Assembly (NCBI RefSeq): GCF_004359375.1
Contig: NZ_CP034726.1
Span: 496,001-560,000 of the forward strand
Reading direction: 5' to 3'
From: Acetilactobacillus jinshanensis
Lineage (GTDB): Bacteria > Bacillota > Bacilli > Lactobacillales > Lactobacillaceae
DNA length: 64,000 nucleotides
The notes under the pieces were generated by a model, which made no database searches, was not told the origin of the DNA, and worked only from the letters and a program-made list of their open reading frames with translations. The translations under genes were made by a program, and so were the position numbers. This document shows, piece after piece, positions 16,679-24,329 of this stretch (position 1 is its first letter; each line of letters starts with the position of its first letter).

Positions 16679-17365
16679 TTATCTTCTGCTTAGACGAGCC
16701 CGAACGACGGCTTTACAACGGTTTAAATCCAAGATAATTTTGGTAACTGAAGTTTTACGATGATTCATCATTCCTTCGGCCTGGATTAGCATATGTTTTT
16801 CGTTAATGGCCGTTACTTCTAACTGCGGATGAACAATGTGATTATTCTTAAGGATCCGTTTGATGTGATCTAGCGAATCAGATTTATTAACGGCTCTAAT
16901 CTGCATTTTAATACTGACGTTGTTAACTAGCCATTCAGCGATTGAGTCATCATGGAACATAAACTGAATCGTTACGATGATGATCGTTGCGGCAATCGCA
17001 ATGATGTACATCCCGGCACCAACGGTCATACCAATAGCAGCAGTACCCCAGATACCGGCGGCGGTGGTTAAGCCACTGACTTTCGTATGGCCGGTTAAAA
17101 TCATTCCGGCACCCAGGAATCCAACACCACTGATGATCTGCGCGGCAATACGTGATGGATCAAGGCTGATGTTATGCATAGCTAAGACATCATAAAAGCC
17201 GTACTTAGAAACTAGTGTTGTTAGCGCGGCACCGACAGCCACTACAATATGGGTTCTAATTCCGGCACTCTTGAATTGTCGAGAACGTTCATAACCAATT
17301 GCACCACCACATAGCAATGCGACTAGCAGACGGACAATCCATTCAATTTCAGTTGACGCTGAAAT
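16679..17365 (-). CDS. MgtC/SapB family membrane protein, probable ATT start
   Basis: A membrane protein with the MgtC signature GGAIGYERSRQFKSAGIRTH near the N-terminus, four to five membrane segments and a C-terminal ACT-like cytoplasmic domain. The frame from the internal TTG at 17317 lacks a ribosome site and cuts into the first membrane helix. The frame stays open upstream to an ATT at 17363-17365, 7 bases after GGGGAG, giving SASTEIEWIVRLLVALL as a complete first helix. I therefore propose 228 residues and an ATT start. MgtC proteins influence magnesium homeostasis and ATP synthase activity in some bacteria; the role here is unknown. Confidence 0.8.
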   Translation of the reverse strand: MSASTEIEWIVRLLVALLCGGAIGYERSRQFKSAGIRTHIVVAVGAALTTLVSKYGFYDVLAMHNISLDPSRIAAQIISGVGFLGAGMILTGHTKVSGLTTAAGIWGTAAIGMTVGAGMYIIAIAATIIIVTIQFMFHDDSIAEWLVNNVSIKMQIRAVNKSDSLDHIKRILKNNHIVHPQLEVTAINEKHMLIQAEGMMNHRKTSVTKIILDLNRCKAVVRARLSRR

Positions 17366-17400
17366 ATTATCACTCCCCGTTCACTTTTACGTTTTATAAA

Positions 17401-17853
17401 TTAATCATGCTTCGTAGGAAATAATGCCAAAACAATGGCACAGATGAAACAGATAAATTCAAGAAACGCACTGGTGTTTTCGATGATGATCCGTGGCCAA
17501 GTCTTACCAACCGATTCATGAACGATGGCTTGTAGAACCCACGGTGCGACATAAGTTAAGAAAATCCAGTAAACACTAATCCCGGCGTTGCGGTATCGAC
17601 GAATCGTAATACTGATACACGGGATTAGAGCTACTAAACAGTAGGCCAGTAATAATACCAATCCAGTTAATTCAACGTGCGGTTCACCCTTTAGATGTCC
17701 CACTAATGCCCAGATTAGAAATACAAATCGAATTAACCAGTTCCACATAAATGGCCACCAGTATTCGGTTCGACTACTGTTACCTTTAAAATTAAAGTAA
17801 TTTTTCCAGAATAATTGATATGCTTTAAATAAATTTACGTGTCTTGTACTCAT
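17401..17853 (-). CDS. DUF805 family membrane protein
   Basis: A 150-residue protein with the DUF805 hallmark at its N-terminus (YQLFWKNYFNFKGNSSRTEYWWP), then four membrane segments and RRYRNAGISVYWIFL between helices 2 and 3. The family's function is unknown. An AAAGGATGA ribosome site precedes the ATG with a slightly long gap. Confidence 0.85.
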   Translation of the reverse strand: MSTRHVNLFKAYQLFWKNYFNFKGNSSRTEYWWPFMWNWLIRFVFLIWALVGHLKGEPHVELTGLVLLLAYCLVALIPCISITIRRYRNAGISVYWIFLTYVAPWVLQAIVHESVGKTWPRIIIENTSAFLEFICFICAIVLALFPTKHD

Positions 17854-17923
17854 TAGTAATTATCATCCTTTAACCTTTAACATCAATAACTTTAGATTAG
17901 ATTATCCAAAATCAATTTTCAAA

Positions 17924-18488
17924 TCAGTTCCTTAAAAAGCAGTCCATCGTGTGGTCGTTCACCATTCCGCTAGCTTCCATAAATGCATAAATGATGACGG
18001 GACCGGTAAATTTAAAACCGTCTCGTTTCATGGTTTTGCTGATTTTTTTTAGAAAGTGCGGTCTGGGTTGGGACTTCCGCATGATTTTGATAATGATTAA
18101 TGACCGGTCGATTATTTACAAAACGCCATAAGTAATGATTTAAGTCAATGGATCGTTGATTTAATCGATTAACTACTTTGGCGTTATTAATAATTGCTTT
18201 TAACTTCATCTGGTTACGAATAATTTTGGGATTATTAAGTAATTTAGGTAACTCTGGAGTCATTTTCATAACTTTCTGATAGTCAAAATTATGAAAGGCA
18301 ACTTCAAACGCCGGCCGTTTATGTAAAACGGTTCGCCAGCTCAAGCCCGCTTGCATGATTTCCAATGACAATAATTCAAATAGCTTTCGGTTGTCATGCA
18401 ACGGATGTCCCCATTCATGATCGTGATAATGTCGCATCAATGGATCATTAACGTTTGCCCATGCACATCGGTTAAGTCTAGTTGACAT
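17924..18488 (-). pseudogene. tag: DNA-3-methyladenine glycosylase I, frameshifted in a poly-A run
   Basis: The N-terminal frame (18012-18488) carries Tag hallmarks: RCAWAN with the zinc Cys, YHDHEWG with the zinc His, FELLSLEIMQAGLSWRTVL and YLWRFVN. At an 8-A run (plus strand 18043-18050) the frame leaves the family. The correct C-terminus (ISKTMKRDGFKFTGPVIIYA through VNDHTMDCF, which holds the last two zinc ligands) lies in another frame, ending at the TGA 17924-17926. Losing one A restores the full protein. This could be a true mutation, phase variation, polymerase slippage or a sequencing error. The gene overlaps the murI end region and is probably co-transcribed with it. Confidence 0.85.
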
Positions 18489-18492
18489 CAAA

Positions 18493-19278
18493 TCACTTCA
18501 AAATTTTGCCATGGTACATGTCCGAGTAGAACTTAATCTGCTGCGGAGTATTATTGCTACTGGTAAATTTAATGATCTGCTTCTGATCTTTTGGCGCAGC
18601 TAAGCCTTTAGCCTTTAACTGGTAACCAACGTAGCGAGCTAAGCCATCATATCCGGTGTAAATCGCGGGTTGATCATTAAATTCATGACTGATGATTGAG
18701 CGGATGTACGGGTAATGGGTACAGCCTAGAACGACCGAATCAATATGATATTTTTTAAGTGGGTCCAGTAACTTATGAACGAGTGCTTTAATCTGGGGTA
18801 AGTTCTTGGAGCCACCTTCGATTAAACCGGCTAAACCAGGACAAGGAACTGAGAAGATCCGGTGGGATGACTGATACTTATCTAACTGACGATTGTACTT
18901 TGGTAAACTCATTGTCAACGGCGTTGCCATTACGGCAATGTTCTGACCACCATTGTCAACAGCTTGCTTTAAAGCGGGTTCAATCCCAAAGATCGGTAAA
19001 TTGGGATGCATTTTAACTAATTCACTCTTAGCTGAACTAGTTGCTGTATTACAGGCAATTACAAACGCCTTAATGTGATGATGCTTAGTTAAATCGTTAA
19101 AGACATTGTTGGTCAAGTGAACGACAGCTTGCTTGCTGCGTTCACCGTACGGTGCGTTCTTAGAGTCACCATAAAAGACAAAGTCTTCGTGAGGTAGCAT
19201 CTTAGCTAATGTCTTAAGCGTACTAGTACCACCAACACCTGAATCCATAACACCGATTGGTTCTTGATTCTTATTCAT
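18493..19278 (-). CDS. murI: Glutamate racemase
   Basis: A 261-residue cytoplasmic enzyme that supplies D-glutamate for peptidoglycan. Motifs: IGVMDSGVGGTSTLK at the start, FYGDSKNAPYGER, the first catalytic Cys in VIACNTATSSA (about 73) and the second in VVLGCTHYPYIR (about 184). Length is typical. An AAGGAAG ribosome site precedes ATG. The broken tag gene follows directly, giving a murI-tag transcript. Confidence 0.95.
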   Translation of the reverse strand: MNKNQEPIGVMDSGVGGTSTLKTLAKMLPHEDFVFYGDSKNAPYGERSKQAVVHLTNNVFNDLTKHHHIKAFVIACNTATSSAKSELVKMHPNLPIFGIEPALKQAVDNGGQNIAVMATPLTMSLPKYNRQLDKYQSSHRIFSVPCPGLAGLIEGGSKNLPQIKALVHKLLDPLKKYHIDSVVLGCTHYPYIRSIISHEFNDQPAIYTGYDGLARYVGYQLKAKGLAAPKDQKQIIKFTSSNNTPQQIKFYSDMYHGKILK

Positions 19279-19384
19279 ATAATTACTTCCTTAGTAAAGT
19301 AAATTCGATAACTTAGAAATAACCATTATTTGGTTCAATTCCTTATTATAGTTAAATAACGAATGTAATTAAATGAAAAGAAAA

Positions 19385-19404
19385 GCCGTTTTATTAGTGA
19401 ACGG
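19385..19404 (-). terminator. Terminator of the fRMsr operon
   Basis: The minus-strand hairpin GCCGTT...AACGGC is followed by TTTTCTTTT, downstream of the gene at 19431. Confidence 0.7.
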
Positions 19405-19430
19405 CCGGTAAACATAATCAATTTAGTTGT

Positions 19431-19877
19431 TTAACAATTCTTTACTAAAACGTTCGCGATTTTTTCAAGAATCTTTTGATCCTGTGCGGTGAATGCATTT
19501 AGTTGGTTAGAATCAAGATCGAGAACACCGAGAACTTGATCAGCTTTCAATAACGGAACCACAATTTCAGATTGGCTAGCGCTATCACAAGCAATGTGAC
19601 CAGGAAACTGGCTAACGTCCTTTACTAATTGTGGTTTTTTAGTCTGAGCAGCGGTTCCACAAACACCTTTTCCATTCGGAATGATGTTGCAAGCTAATTT
19701 GCCCTGGTATGGTCCTAATAAAAGATCGTTAGTCTTGGGACGGTACTTATAAAACCCTGCCCAGCTTACTTTATCGTTAGTTTGCATTAATAACGCCGCA
19801 ACGTTAGCTAAATTAGTGACGACGTTGTCAACGCTGGTCGTTAATGCGTTGGCTTGAGAAATTAAAATTGAATCCAT
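19431..19877 (-). CDS. msrC: Free methionine-(R)-sulfoxide reductase (GAF domain)
   Basis: A 148-residue GAF-fold reductase of the fRMsr type, which reduces free methionine-R-sulfoxide. Conserved elements are WAGFYKY, LLLGPYQGKLACNII with the first Cys, GKGVCGTAA with the second and HIACDSASQSEIVVPL with the third. The ATG at 19875-19877 is chosen; an in-frame GTG upstream overlaps the ribosome site AAAGGTG. It follows the hypothetical genes at 19890 and 20242 on the same strand. Confidence 0.88.
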   Translation of the reverse strand: MDSILISQANALTTSVDNVVTNLANVAALLMQTNDKVSWAGFYKYRPKTNDLLLGPYQGKLACNIIPNGKGVCGTAAQTKKPQLVKDVSQFPGHIACDSASQSEIVVPLLKADQVLGVLDLDSNQLNAFTAQDQKILEKIANVLVKNC

Positions 19878-19889
19878 AATAATCACCTT

Positions 19890-20252
19890 TTAAAAAACGG
19901 TCGTTTTATTAATGGTGCCCTGAACGTCTGGAGTCGTTTTAAAAATCTTCCAGTCTACATCAACTAACTTTAGTTGGTGTAATGCGGCAAAATTAAAGTT
20001 TAATGATGGCTTGTTAAACATGAACTGTTTAACAACTGCTGCTTTAGAAACTTTAAAATGATCTTGGTCATCCATATGTTTAATTAAAAAGTTAAGCAAA
20101 CCCAATGTATCCGAAGTCTGGGTCTTTTCCGTTAATTTAGCGTTCTGGTCGTCGTTAATGTTTTCATCAAAATTCGTTAAACTGTTGACGATTCGAGGTC
20201 GAATTTTGGGCTTCTTGGCCATTCGTTTTAATTGTTTTCTGCTAATTCTCAT
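19890..20252 (-). CDS. Hypothetical protein, paralogue of the gene at 22385
   Basis: A 120-residue basic protein starting MRISRKQLKRMAKKP at ATG 20250-20252, which lies inside the end of the upstream gene. It shares a layout with the product at 22385: a KP(K/A)IxP(R/K)xxxxxxxFD motif near residues 18-35, SLNF(N/D) plus L(K/G)L(V/I)(D/H)(V/I)D in the middle, and a terminal (T/K)VF. The pair defines a small unnamed family. No known domain recognised. Confidence 0.55.
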   Translation of the reverse strand: MRISRKQLKRMAKKPKIRPRIVNSLTNFDENINDDQNAKLTEKTQTSDTLGLLNFLIKHMDDQDHFKVSKAAVVKQFMFNKPSLNFNFAALHQLKLVDVDWKIFKTTPDVQGTINKTTVF

Positions 20253-20772
20253 GGTGATTACCACTTTCTAAGGCTTTATTCTTGATTACCACTTCTGCGT
20301 AATGAATGATGCTTAAAGCCATGACGGCATATTCAGCAATCGCTTTCTTTAAATTCGGGTAACCGTGCGTTTTGAAATGCTGAACGATGGTTCCCCGTTT
20401 ATTAATCGGCTTTAAATAGCTGAACATACTGTGAGGATTATTCATGTATCGAACTAGCCCGCCACTGTAAATTGGGATCACGTTAATTTTTTGAAGCTTG
20501 GTTTGTTTGAGCTGTAAATTATAGATGATTTTAACGGATTCAACAGCGACTTTTAGTAAATTACCGTCATCGTTAAAATGAATATCATTGTGATCATCAA
20601 CAGTAAAGTGTAAATTGATGCTAAAGCCTAAAGCCTTAGTGTCGCTAACCTGAAGATGAGCAAAATTGACTAACGTAACGACGTAATGATATGCGTCTAG
20701 AGGTAATAACCTTACGTTCAATCCGTAAGGTTGTTTCTTCATGTCATCCGTTAAATTCTCGAGATTTAGCAT
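20242..20772 (-). CDS. Hypothetical 176-aa protein
   Basis: A soluble protein starting MLNLENLTDDMKKQPYG with an AAAGGAG ribosome site. The N-terminal 100 residues look beta-rich, and the C-terminal 60 look helical. No recognised family. Its end overlaps the start of the gene at 19890 by 11 bases, indicating translational coupling. Confidence 0.55.
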   Translation of the reverse strand: MLNLENLTDDMKKQPYGLNVRLLPLDAYHYVVTLVNFAHLQVSDTKALGFSINLHFTVDDHNDIHFNDDGNLLKVAVESVKIIYNLQLKQTKLQKINVIPIYSGGLVRYMNNPHSMFSYLKPINKRGTIVQHFKTHGYPNLKKAIAEYAVMALSIIHYAEVVIKNKALESGNHHEN

Positions 20773-20843
20773 TGTAGTCTCCTTTAAAGTAAAGTATCTT
20801 CTGTCCTTAATATCTTATGTTATAATTAATTTGTCAAATCGAT

Positions 20844-20918
20844 GGAGGATTAGCTCAGTTGGTCCAGAGCACTTGCATCACACGCAAGGGGTCGTGGGTT
20901 CGAATCCCACATCCGCCA
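20844..20918 (+). tRNA. tRNA-Val (CAC)
   Basis: A cloverleaf with acceptor GGAGGAT/ATCCGCC, D arm GCTC...GAGC, anticodon stem CTTGC/GCAAG around the loop ATCACAC (anticodon CAC, codon GUG), T arm GTGGG/CCCAC and discriminator A. CCA is not encoded. The acceptor has an A3-G70 mismatch and the D loop is two bases longer than usual. Confidence 0.8.
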
Positions 20919-20930
20919 TAACAGTTAGTA

Positions 20931-20965
20931 AAAAAGACTTATCATTTTTTATGATAAGTCTTTTT
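20931..20965 (+). terminator. Terminator after tRNA-Val (bidirectional)
   Basis: AAAAAGACTTATCAT pairs with ATGATAAGTCTTTTT directly downstream of the tRNA. It can also end the minus-strand transporter gene at 20984. Confidence 0.9.
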
Positions 20966-20983
20966 CTTATCTCGTTATTTTGA

Positions 20984-21856
20984 TTAATGAATAAATCCGG
21001 TCATAACACCACCGAGAACAACTAACGCAACACCTGATAAGGTGTATGCAAGCGATTTACCACTCTTGTGCTCACGGAGAACCACTAACCCGATGAATGT
21101 CGCAACGACAGTTGTCATCTGAGATAACGTAAATCCAGTTGAGACACCGTTTAAGATCATTGAAATCAAGTACGATAACGTTCCAAAGCCAGAGTTAAAT
21201 CCAGTTAAAACGTTAGTAAACGTTGCTTTACTCAAAACAGCATGGGAACGTGGGTAAAAGATTAAAGCGATCAATACAGCACTGATAATCATACCAACCG
21301 TTTGGCCAGGAAACGTTGACCAGCCCGAAGCATCTGGGATTCTTGGCAACGTGGAACAAGCAGTGTAACCAATTCCCGTTCCAATAATTAGTTCCAGAAC
21401 ATACTTGATGAACTTCTTTTTATTTTTAATGGATTGGTGTTTTTTACCGGTGCGGGTCGTTAGAAAGACTCCAAGGATAATTAGGACAATCGCAATTCCA
21501 CCAATGGTCTTAGCGATTGCACTTTTCCAACTACCAAAGAATGCAACACCAATAAAATTAACGCCAAGTAGTTGAATTCCCGCGGTAATTGGGGATGTGG
21601 TGGCAACACCTAAATTAATGAATGCTCGGTATTGGGCTAATTGACCTAATGACCAGCCCACACCACCTAAGAAACTCCACCAGAAAATTGATGGTGTCAT
21701 CAGCGGCTGTTTGATTAAATAGATCAAAATCCCAACGACTAAAGCACCATAAGTGGTTCCAACTAACTGTTGAATTGGTTTACCGCTACATATATGCGTC
21801 CATAGTGGTGTACAGCCCCAGAAGAACGCTGGTAACAACGCAATTAAAATATTCAT
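20984..21856 (-). CDS. GRP-type glucose/ribose uptake porter, copy 1
   Basis: A 290-residue, ten-TM protein of the glucose/ribose porter branch of the drug/metabolite transporter superfamily. Signatures are LPAFFWGCTPLW, GGVGWSLGQLAQYRAF, GYTACSTLPRIPDASGW and FTLSQMTTVVATFIGL near the C-terminus. Two closer relatives of each other lie at 37568 and 38513. A CAAGGAGTG ribosome site precedes ATG. Upstream lie a MarR regulator and a hypothetical gene on the same strand, with a 94-base gap. Confidence 0.88.
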   Translation of the reverse strand: MNILIALLPAFFWGCTPLWTHICSGKPIQQLVGTTYGALVVGILIYLIKQPLMTPSIFWWSFLGGVGWSLGQLAQYRAFINLGVATTSPITAGIQLLGVNFIGVAFFGSWKSAIAKTIGGIAIVLIILGVFLTTRTGKKHQSIKNKKKFIKYVLELIIGTGIGYTACSTLPRIPDASGWSTFPGQTVGMIISAVLIALIFYPRSHAVLSKATFTNVLTGFNSGFGTLSYLISMILNGVSTGFTLSQMTTVVATFIGLVVLREHKSGKSLAYTLSGVALVVLGGVMTGFIH

Positions 21857-21950
21857 TTGTCAATCACTCCTTGGTGTTTAATTGGGTTCGAATAGGTCCA
21901 ATATTACACTGTTATGAAGTATATTACCTGATTAAGAAATAAATAAAATC

Positions 21951-22382
21951 TTAGTTATCAAGGTTATTAAAGCCCTGAATTAAGAGCTTTAAAAGAATTC
22001 TCTGGGATTGATTACTCATTCCTTTTAAGAGTTCAGTCCCCGTAATTAAGCCTTTCTTTCGGTAAGCTGATAAATAGGTTTTACCGGATTTGGTCAGTTT
22101 AATAATTTGGCAACGTCCATCACGTTTTGAGCGTTTCATTTCTAATAAACCCTTTTTAACCATTTTCTTAACGACTTCCTGAATGGTCTGATGAGCACAG
22201 CCCATGAAAATGGCTAGGTCCGTCATAGTACTGTTTGGGTACTTATTGGTGTAAAACAAAACGTCTGCTTGACGTGAAGTTAAACCAACTTTACGGAGAT
22301 GTGAATTCCGGTTTCGGTTAATCGAATTCGCGATTTTTAAAAGTAATGAGATCAATTTATAACGATCTTTAATTCGTAACAT
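21951..22382 (-). CDS. MarR-family transcriptional regulator
   Basis: A 143-residue winged-helix regulator. The helix-turn-helix (LTSRQADVLFYTNKYPNSTMTDLAIFMG, then HQTIQEVVKKMVKKGLLEMKR) and the wing (KRDGRCQIIKLTKSGK) are in the normal places. It begins 2 bases after the hypothetical gene at 22385 and is co-transcribed with it; the sugar porter at 20984 is the natural candidate target. Ligand unknown. Confidence 0.88.
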   Translation of the reverse strand: MLRIKDRYKLISLLLKIANSINRNRNSHLRKVGLTSRQADVLFYTNKYPNSTMTDLAIFMGCAHQTIQEVVKKMVKKGLLEMKRSKRDGRCQIIKLTKSGKTYLSAYRKKGLITGTELLKGMSNQSQRILLKLLIQGFNNLDN

Positions 22383-22384
22383 TT

Positions 22385-22750
22385 TTAAAAGACCTTATGA
22401 GGAATGATTTCACAGTTGAAATTATCGTGTCCCGATGCTAATTGAGTAATATCAATATGAATTAAGCCAAGTCGATCTAATGACAGTAAGTCAAAGTTTA
22501 AGGAATTTTGGTTAGTTTTTAGAATTTTGATTAAATGACTCTGGCTTGTTGAAACACGCCAGTCGTAATTAGATTCATTAACTAATTCCTTTAACAAAGA
22601 CAAAGCGTCATAACGATCACTCTTTAATGCTTTATATTGATGAGAACGGAGATTAGCGCCTAAATCGAAATGTTTGATATTCGCTTGAACTTTAGGGTTA
22701 ATAGCGGGTTTATGAAGCATCTTTTTAACTGTTTTCTTGTTAGGTTTCAT
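22385..22750 (-). CDS. Hypothetical protein, paralogue of the gene at 19890
   Basis: A 121-residue basic protein beginning MKPNKKTVKKMLHKPAINPK. It shares with the 19890 product the N-terminal KPxIxPK, the FD at about 30, SLNFDLLSLDRLGLIHID and the final KVF. It heads an operon with MarR. An AAAGGAG ribosome site precedes ATG, and a leader hairpin lies upstream at 22780. Confidence 0.55.
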   Translation of the reverse strand: MKPNKKTVKKMLHKPAINPKVQANIKHFDLGANLRSHQYKALKSDRYDALSLLKELVNESNYDWRVSTSQSHLIKILKTNQNSLNFDLLSLDRLGLIHIDITQLASGHDNFNCEIIPHKVF

Positions 22751-22779
22751 TAAAAAGCTCCTTTATAGCAAAAATAAGG

Positions 22780-22840
22780 CACCTCAAGAGGTGTCGTTTG
22801 CTTGCCTGTTACGCAATTTAATTATAACATATGTCATTTT
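22780..22840 (-). promoter_or_regulatory. Promoter and leader hairpin of the 22750-21951 operon
   Basis: A TATAAT box (minus strand, near 22822-22827) precedes a leader holding the 14-base palindrome CACCTCTTGAGGTG at 22780-22793, followed by CCTTATTTTTG. The hairpin could attenuate transcription or serve as an operator for the MarR protein encoded in the same operon. No leader ORF seen. Confidence 0.45.
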
Positions 22841-22852
22841 AAGACGCTGACA

Positions 22853-22880
22853 AAAAATGCCGTTGCTTTTTAAGCAACGG
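22853..22880 (-). terminator. Terminator of the 23272-22917 transcript
   Basis: The minus-strand hairpin CCGTTGC...GCAACGG is followed by CATTTTTTG, just downstream of the gene at 22917. Confidence 0.85.
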
Positions 22881-22916
22881 TTGATGATCGTTATATTTTA
22901 CTTCTATTCCATTTCT

Positions 22917-23111
22917 TCAATTGATTTGGTTGCCTCGTCTTTGGCCATAGTCACGCTTAAAGTTATTTGAAATGTGCTTAATATTTTCACAGACTTCTTT
23001 TGGTAAATAAAAGATCGCGTTTATTAAATATCGGGTTGTCCGATTATAATCGGAAGCATTTAATTTTAAAACTACAATAATAAGAACTAACCAGAAAACT
23101 ACAGAGAACAT
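22917..23111 (-). CDS. Small membrane-anchored hypothetical protein
   Basis: A 64-residue protein: one N-terminal membrane segment (MFSVVFWLVLIIVVLKL), then a basic soluble tail. Its ATG overlaps the stop of the coiled-coil gene at 23111-23272 as TAATG, so the two are translationally coupled. Function unknown. Confidence 0.6.
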   Translation of the reverse strand: MFSVVFWLVLIIVVLKLNASDYNRTTRYLINAIFYLPKEVCENIKHISNNFKRDYGQRRGNQIN

Positions 23112-23272
23112 TATTCAAGACCTCCCGAAAGTTTGGCCACCATTTTAGCTAATAATTTATCTTCGGTATTAACCTGTTGCGTTAAATAATTAATTAAACT
23201 CGTTTTCATCATTAATTGCTTTTTTAAACTATCGTTTTCTCGCATAACATCGATTAAGTTAATTCGTTTCAT
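23111..23272 (-). CDS. Small coiled-coil hypothetical protein (53 aa)
   Basis: A 53-codon ORF starting MKRINLIDVMRENDSLKKQL with an AAAGGGTC ribosome site. Leucines and isoleucines every three to four residues through position 45 suggest a coiled coil. Coupled by TAATG to the membrane protein gene at 22917. Divergent from the XRE gene at 23531, with operator-like repeats between them. Confidence 0.6.
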   Translation of the reverse strand: MKRINLIDVMRENDSLKKQLMMKTSLINYLTQQVNTEDKLLAKMVAKLSGGLE

Positions 23273-23308
23273 AAGGCAAGACCCTTTCATGATAATGCTA
23301 CGTTTAAG

Positions 23309-23500
23309 TTTGTTAACGTAGTAATCTTCAAGGACGTGAATCCGTCCCTGGTATTAATGTAGAGATACGTGAACTAGCTAGTCATTGCTTTGAATATTCA
23401 ATTTGCCTATCTCAATTAGCAATTTTTATATTAGTCCCTCGTTAACAAAAATGCAACGATAAATTAACACCTTTTGATATTTTGTTAACGGTGCTATAAT
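23309..23500. promoter_or_regulatory. Divergent promoter region with three GTTAAC operator half-sites
   Basis: Three copies of TTTGTTAACG occur: 23309-23318 (direct), 23440-23450 (inverted, CGTTAACAAAA) and 23480-23490 (TTTTGTTAACG). The last two form an 11-base inverted repeat 29 bases apart. The 23480 copy sits between a TTGATA -35 (23474-23479) and a TATAAT -10 (23495-23500) of the XRE gene. This is the arrangement expected of an autoregulated repressor. Confidence 0.65.
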
Positions 23501-23530
23501 AGCGGTAGTTAATGAGAAGGAATTGATATT

Positions 23531-23896
23531 TTGGTAAACGTAAACGAAACGAATTTAGCAAAGTACGTTCATGACGCGATTTTTAACAGTCATTTATCGT
23601 TACGAAAAGCAGCTAAAAAAGTCGGTGTATCAGCCGCCTATTTATCTAAATTAATAAATCATAAAGCAAATTCAAACCCTAAACCGTCAACTTTAAAGAA
23701 AATGGCCGACGGCTTAAAGATTAGTTACACTAACATGTGTAAAATTTTAGGTTACGATACTCGGAAACAGCGGGTTATCGATCTCAAGCAAGCAATTGAT
23801 AATGATGATTACCTCACTTTTGGTGGTCGACCAATTAGTAAGGAAGAAAAGATTTTTGTTAAACGGATGCTAGATGGTGGCAACGATGATAATTGA
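23531..23896 (+). CDS. XRE-family repressor-like regulator
   Basis: A 121-residue protein with an N-terminal HTH (LSLRKAAKKVGVSAAYLSKL, recognition helix at about 34-45) followed by PKPSTLKKMADGLKISY and a short C-terminal tail. It starts at TTG 23531 with GAGAAGGA upstream. Its end overlaps the start of the ImmA/IrrE-like gene by 23 bases. Paired XRE and ImmA/IrrE genes typically form a protease-relieved repressor switch in mobile elements or stress loci. Confidence 0.85.
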   Translation: MVNVNETNLAKYVHDAIFNSHLSLRKAAKKVGVSAAYLSKLINHKANSNPKPSTLKKMADGLKISYTNMCKILGYDTRKQRVIDLKQAIDNDDYLTFGGRPISKEEKIFVKRMLDGGNDDN

Positions 23897-24302
23897 TGAT
23901 GTGATCAATGACCTGGTGGCATTTGCTAAAAGGCATCATATCATAATTAAATTTTTAAAGATGCCAAGTGGAATGCGATCACTGGCATTTATTAAACAAA
24001 AATTTATTATTATTAACACGAACTGTCCTGAATCACAGTTACCCTTTAAAATTGCTCATGAATTAGGCCACGTTCTTTTAGAATCGGATGACCGAATCTT
24101 TCATTCTAAATCGATGGATAACCGCTTTTCTTCTGAAGGCACCGCTAACGACGTCGCCTTACACCTATTGATTAAATTTTATTTAGATGAATGCGAAGAG
24201 TATAATCTGAATAGTGTTCAGCCCATTATGGAGCAATTACACATTGCTCCTAAATTTTTGGCAAAGGTTCAACGGATCACCAAGGAATGCTTAACGCATT
24301 AA
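23874..24302 (+). CDS. ImmA/IrrE-type metallopeptidase
   Basis: A 142-residue protein with the zinc protease motif HELGHVLLES (about 62-71) in the family context PFKIAHELGH, preceded by KFIIINTNCPESQ. In known pairs this class cleaves or inactivates the partner XRE repressor when induced. It overlaps the XRE gene in a different frame. No membrane segment. The signal that would activate it is unknown. Confidence 0.85.
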   Translation: MVATMIIDDVINDLVAFAKRHHIIIKFLKMPSGMRSLAFIKQKFIIINTNCPESQLPFKIAHELGHVLLESDDRIFHSKSMDNRFSSEGTANDVALHLLIKFYLDECEEYNLNSVQPIMEQLHIAPKFLAKVQRITKECLTH

Positions 24303-24329
24303 AATCTTGAATTAGATAAGGAATCGATA

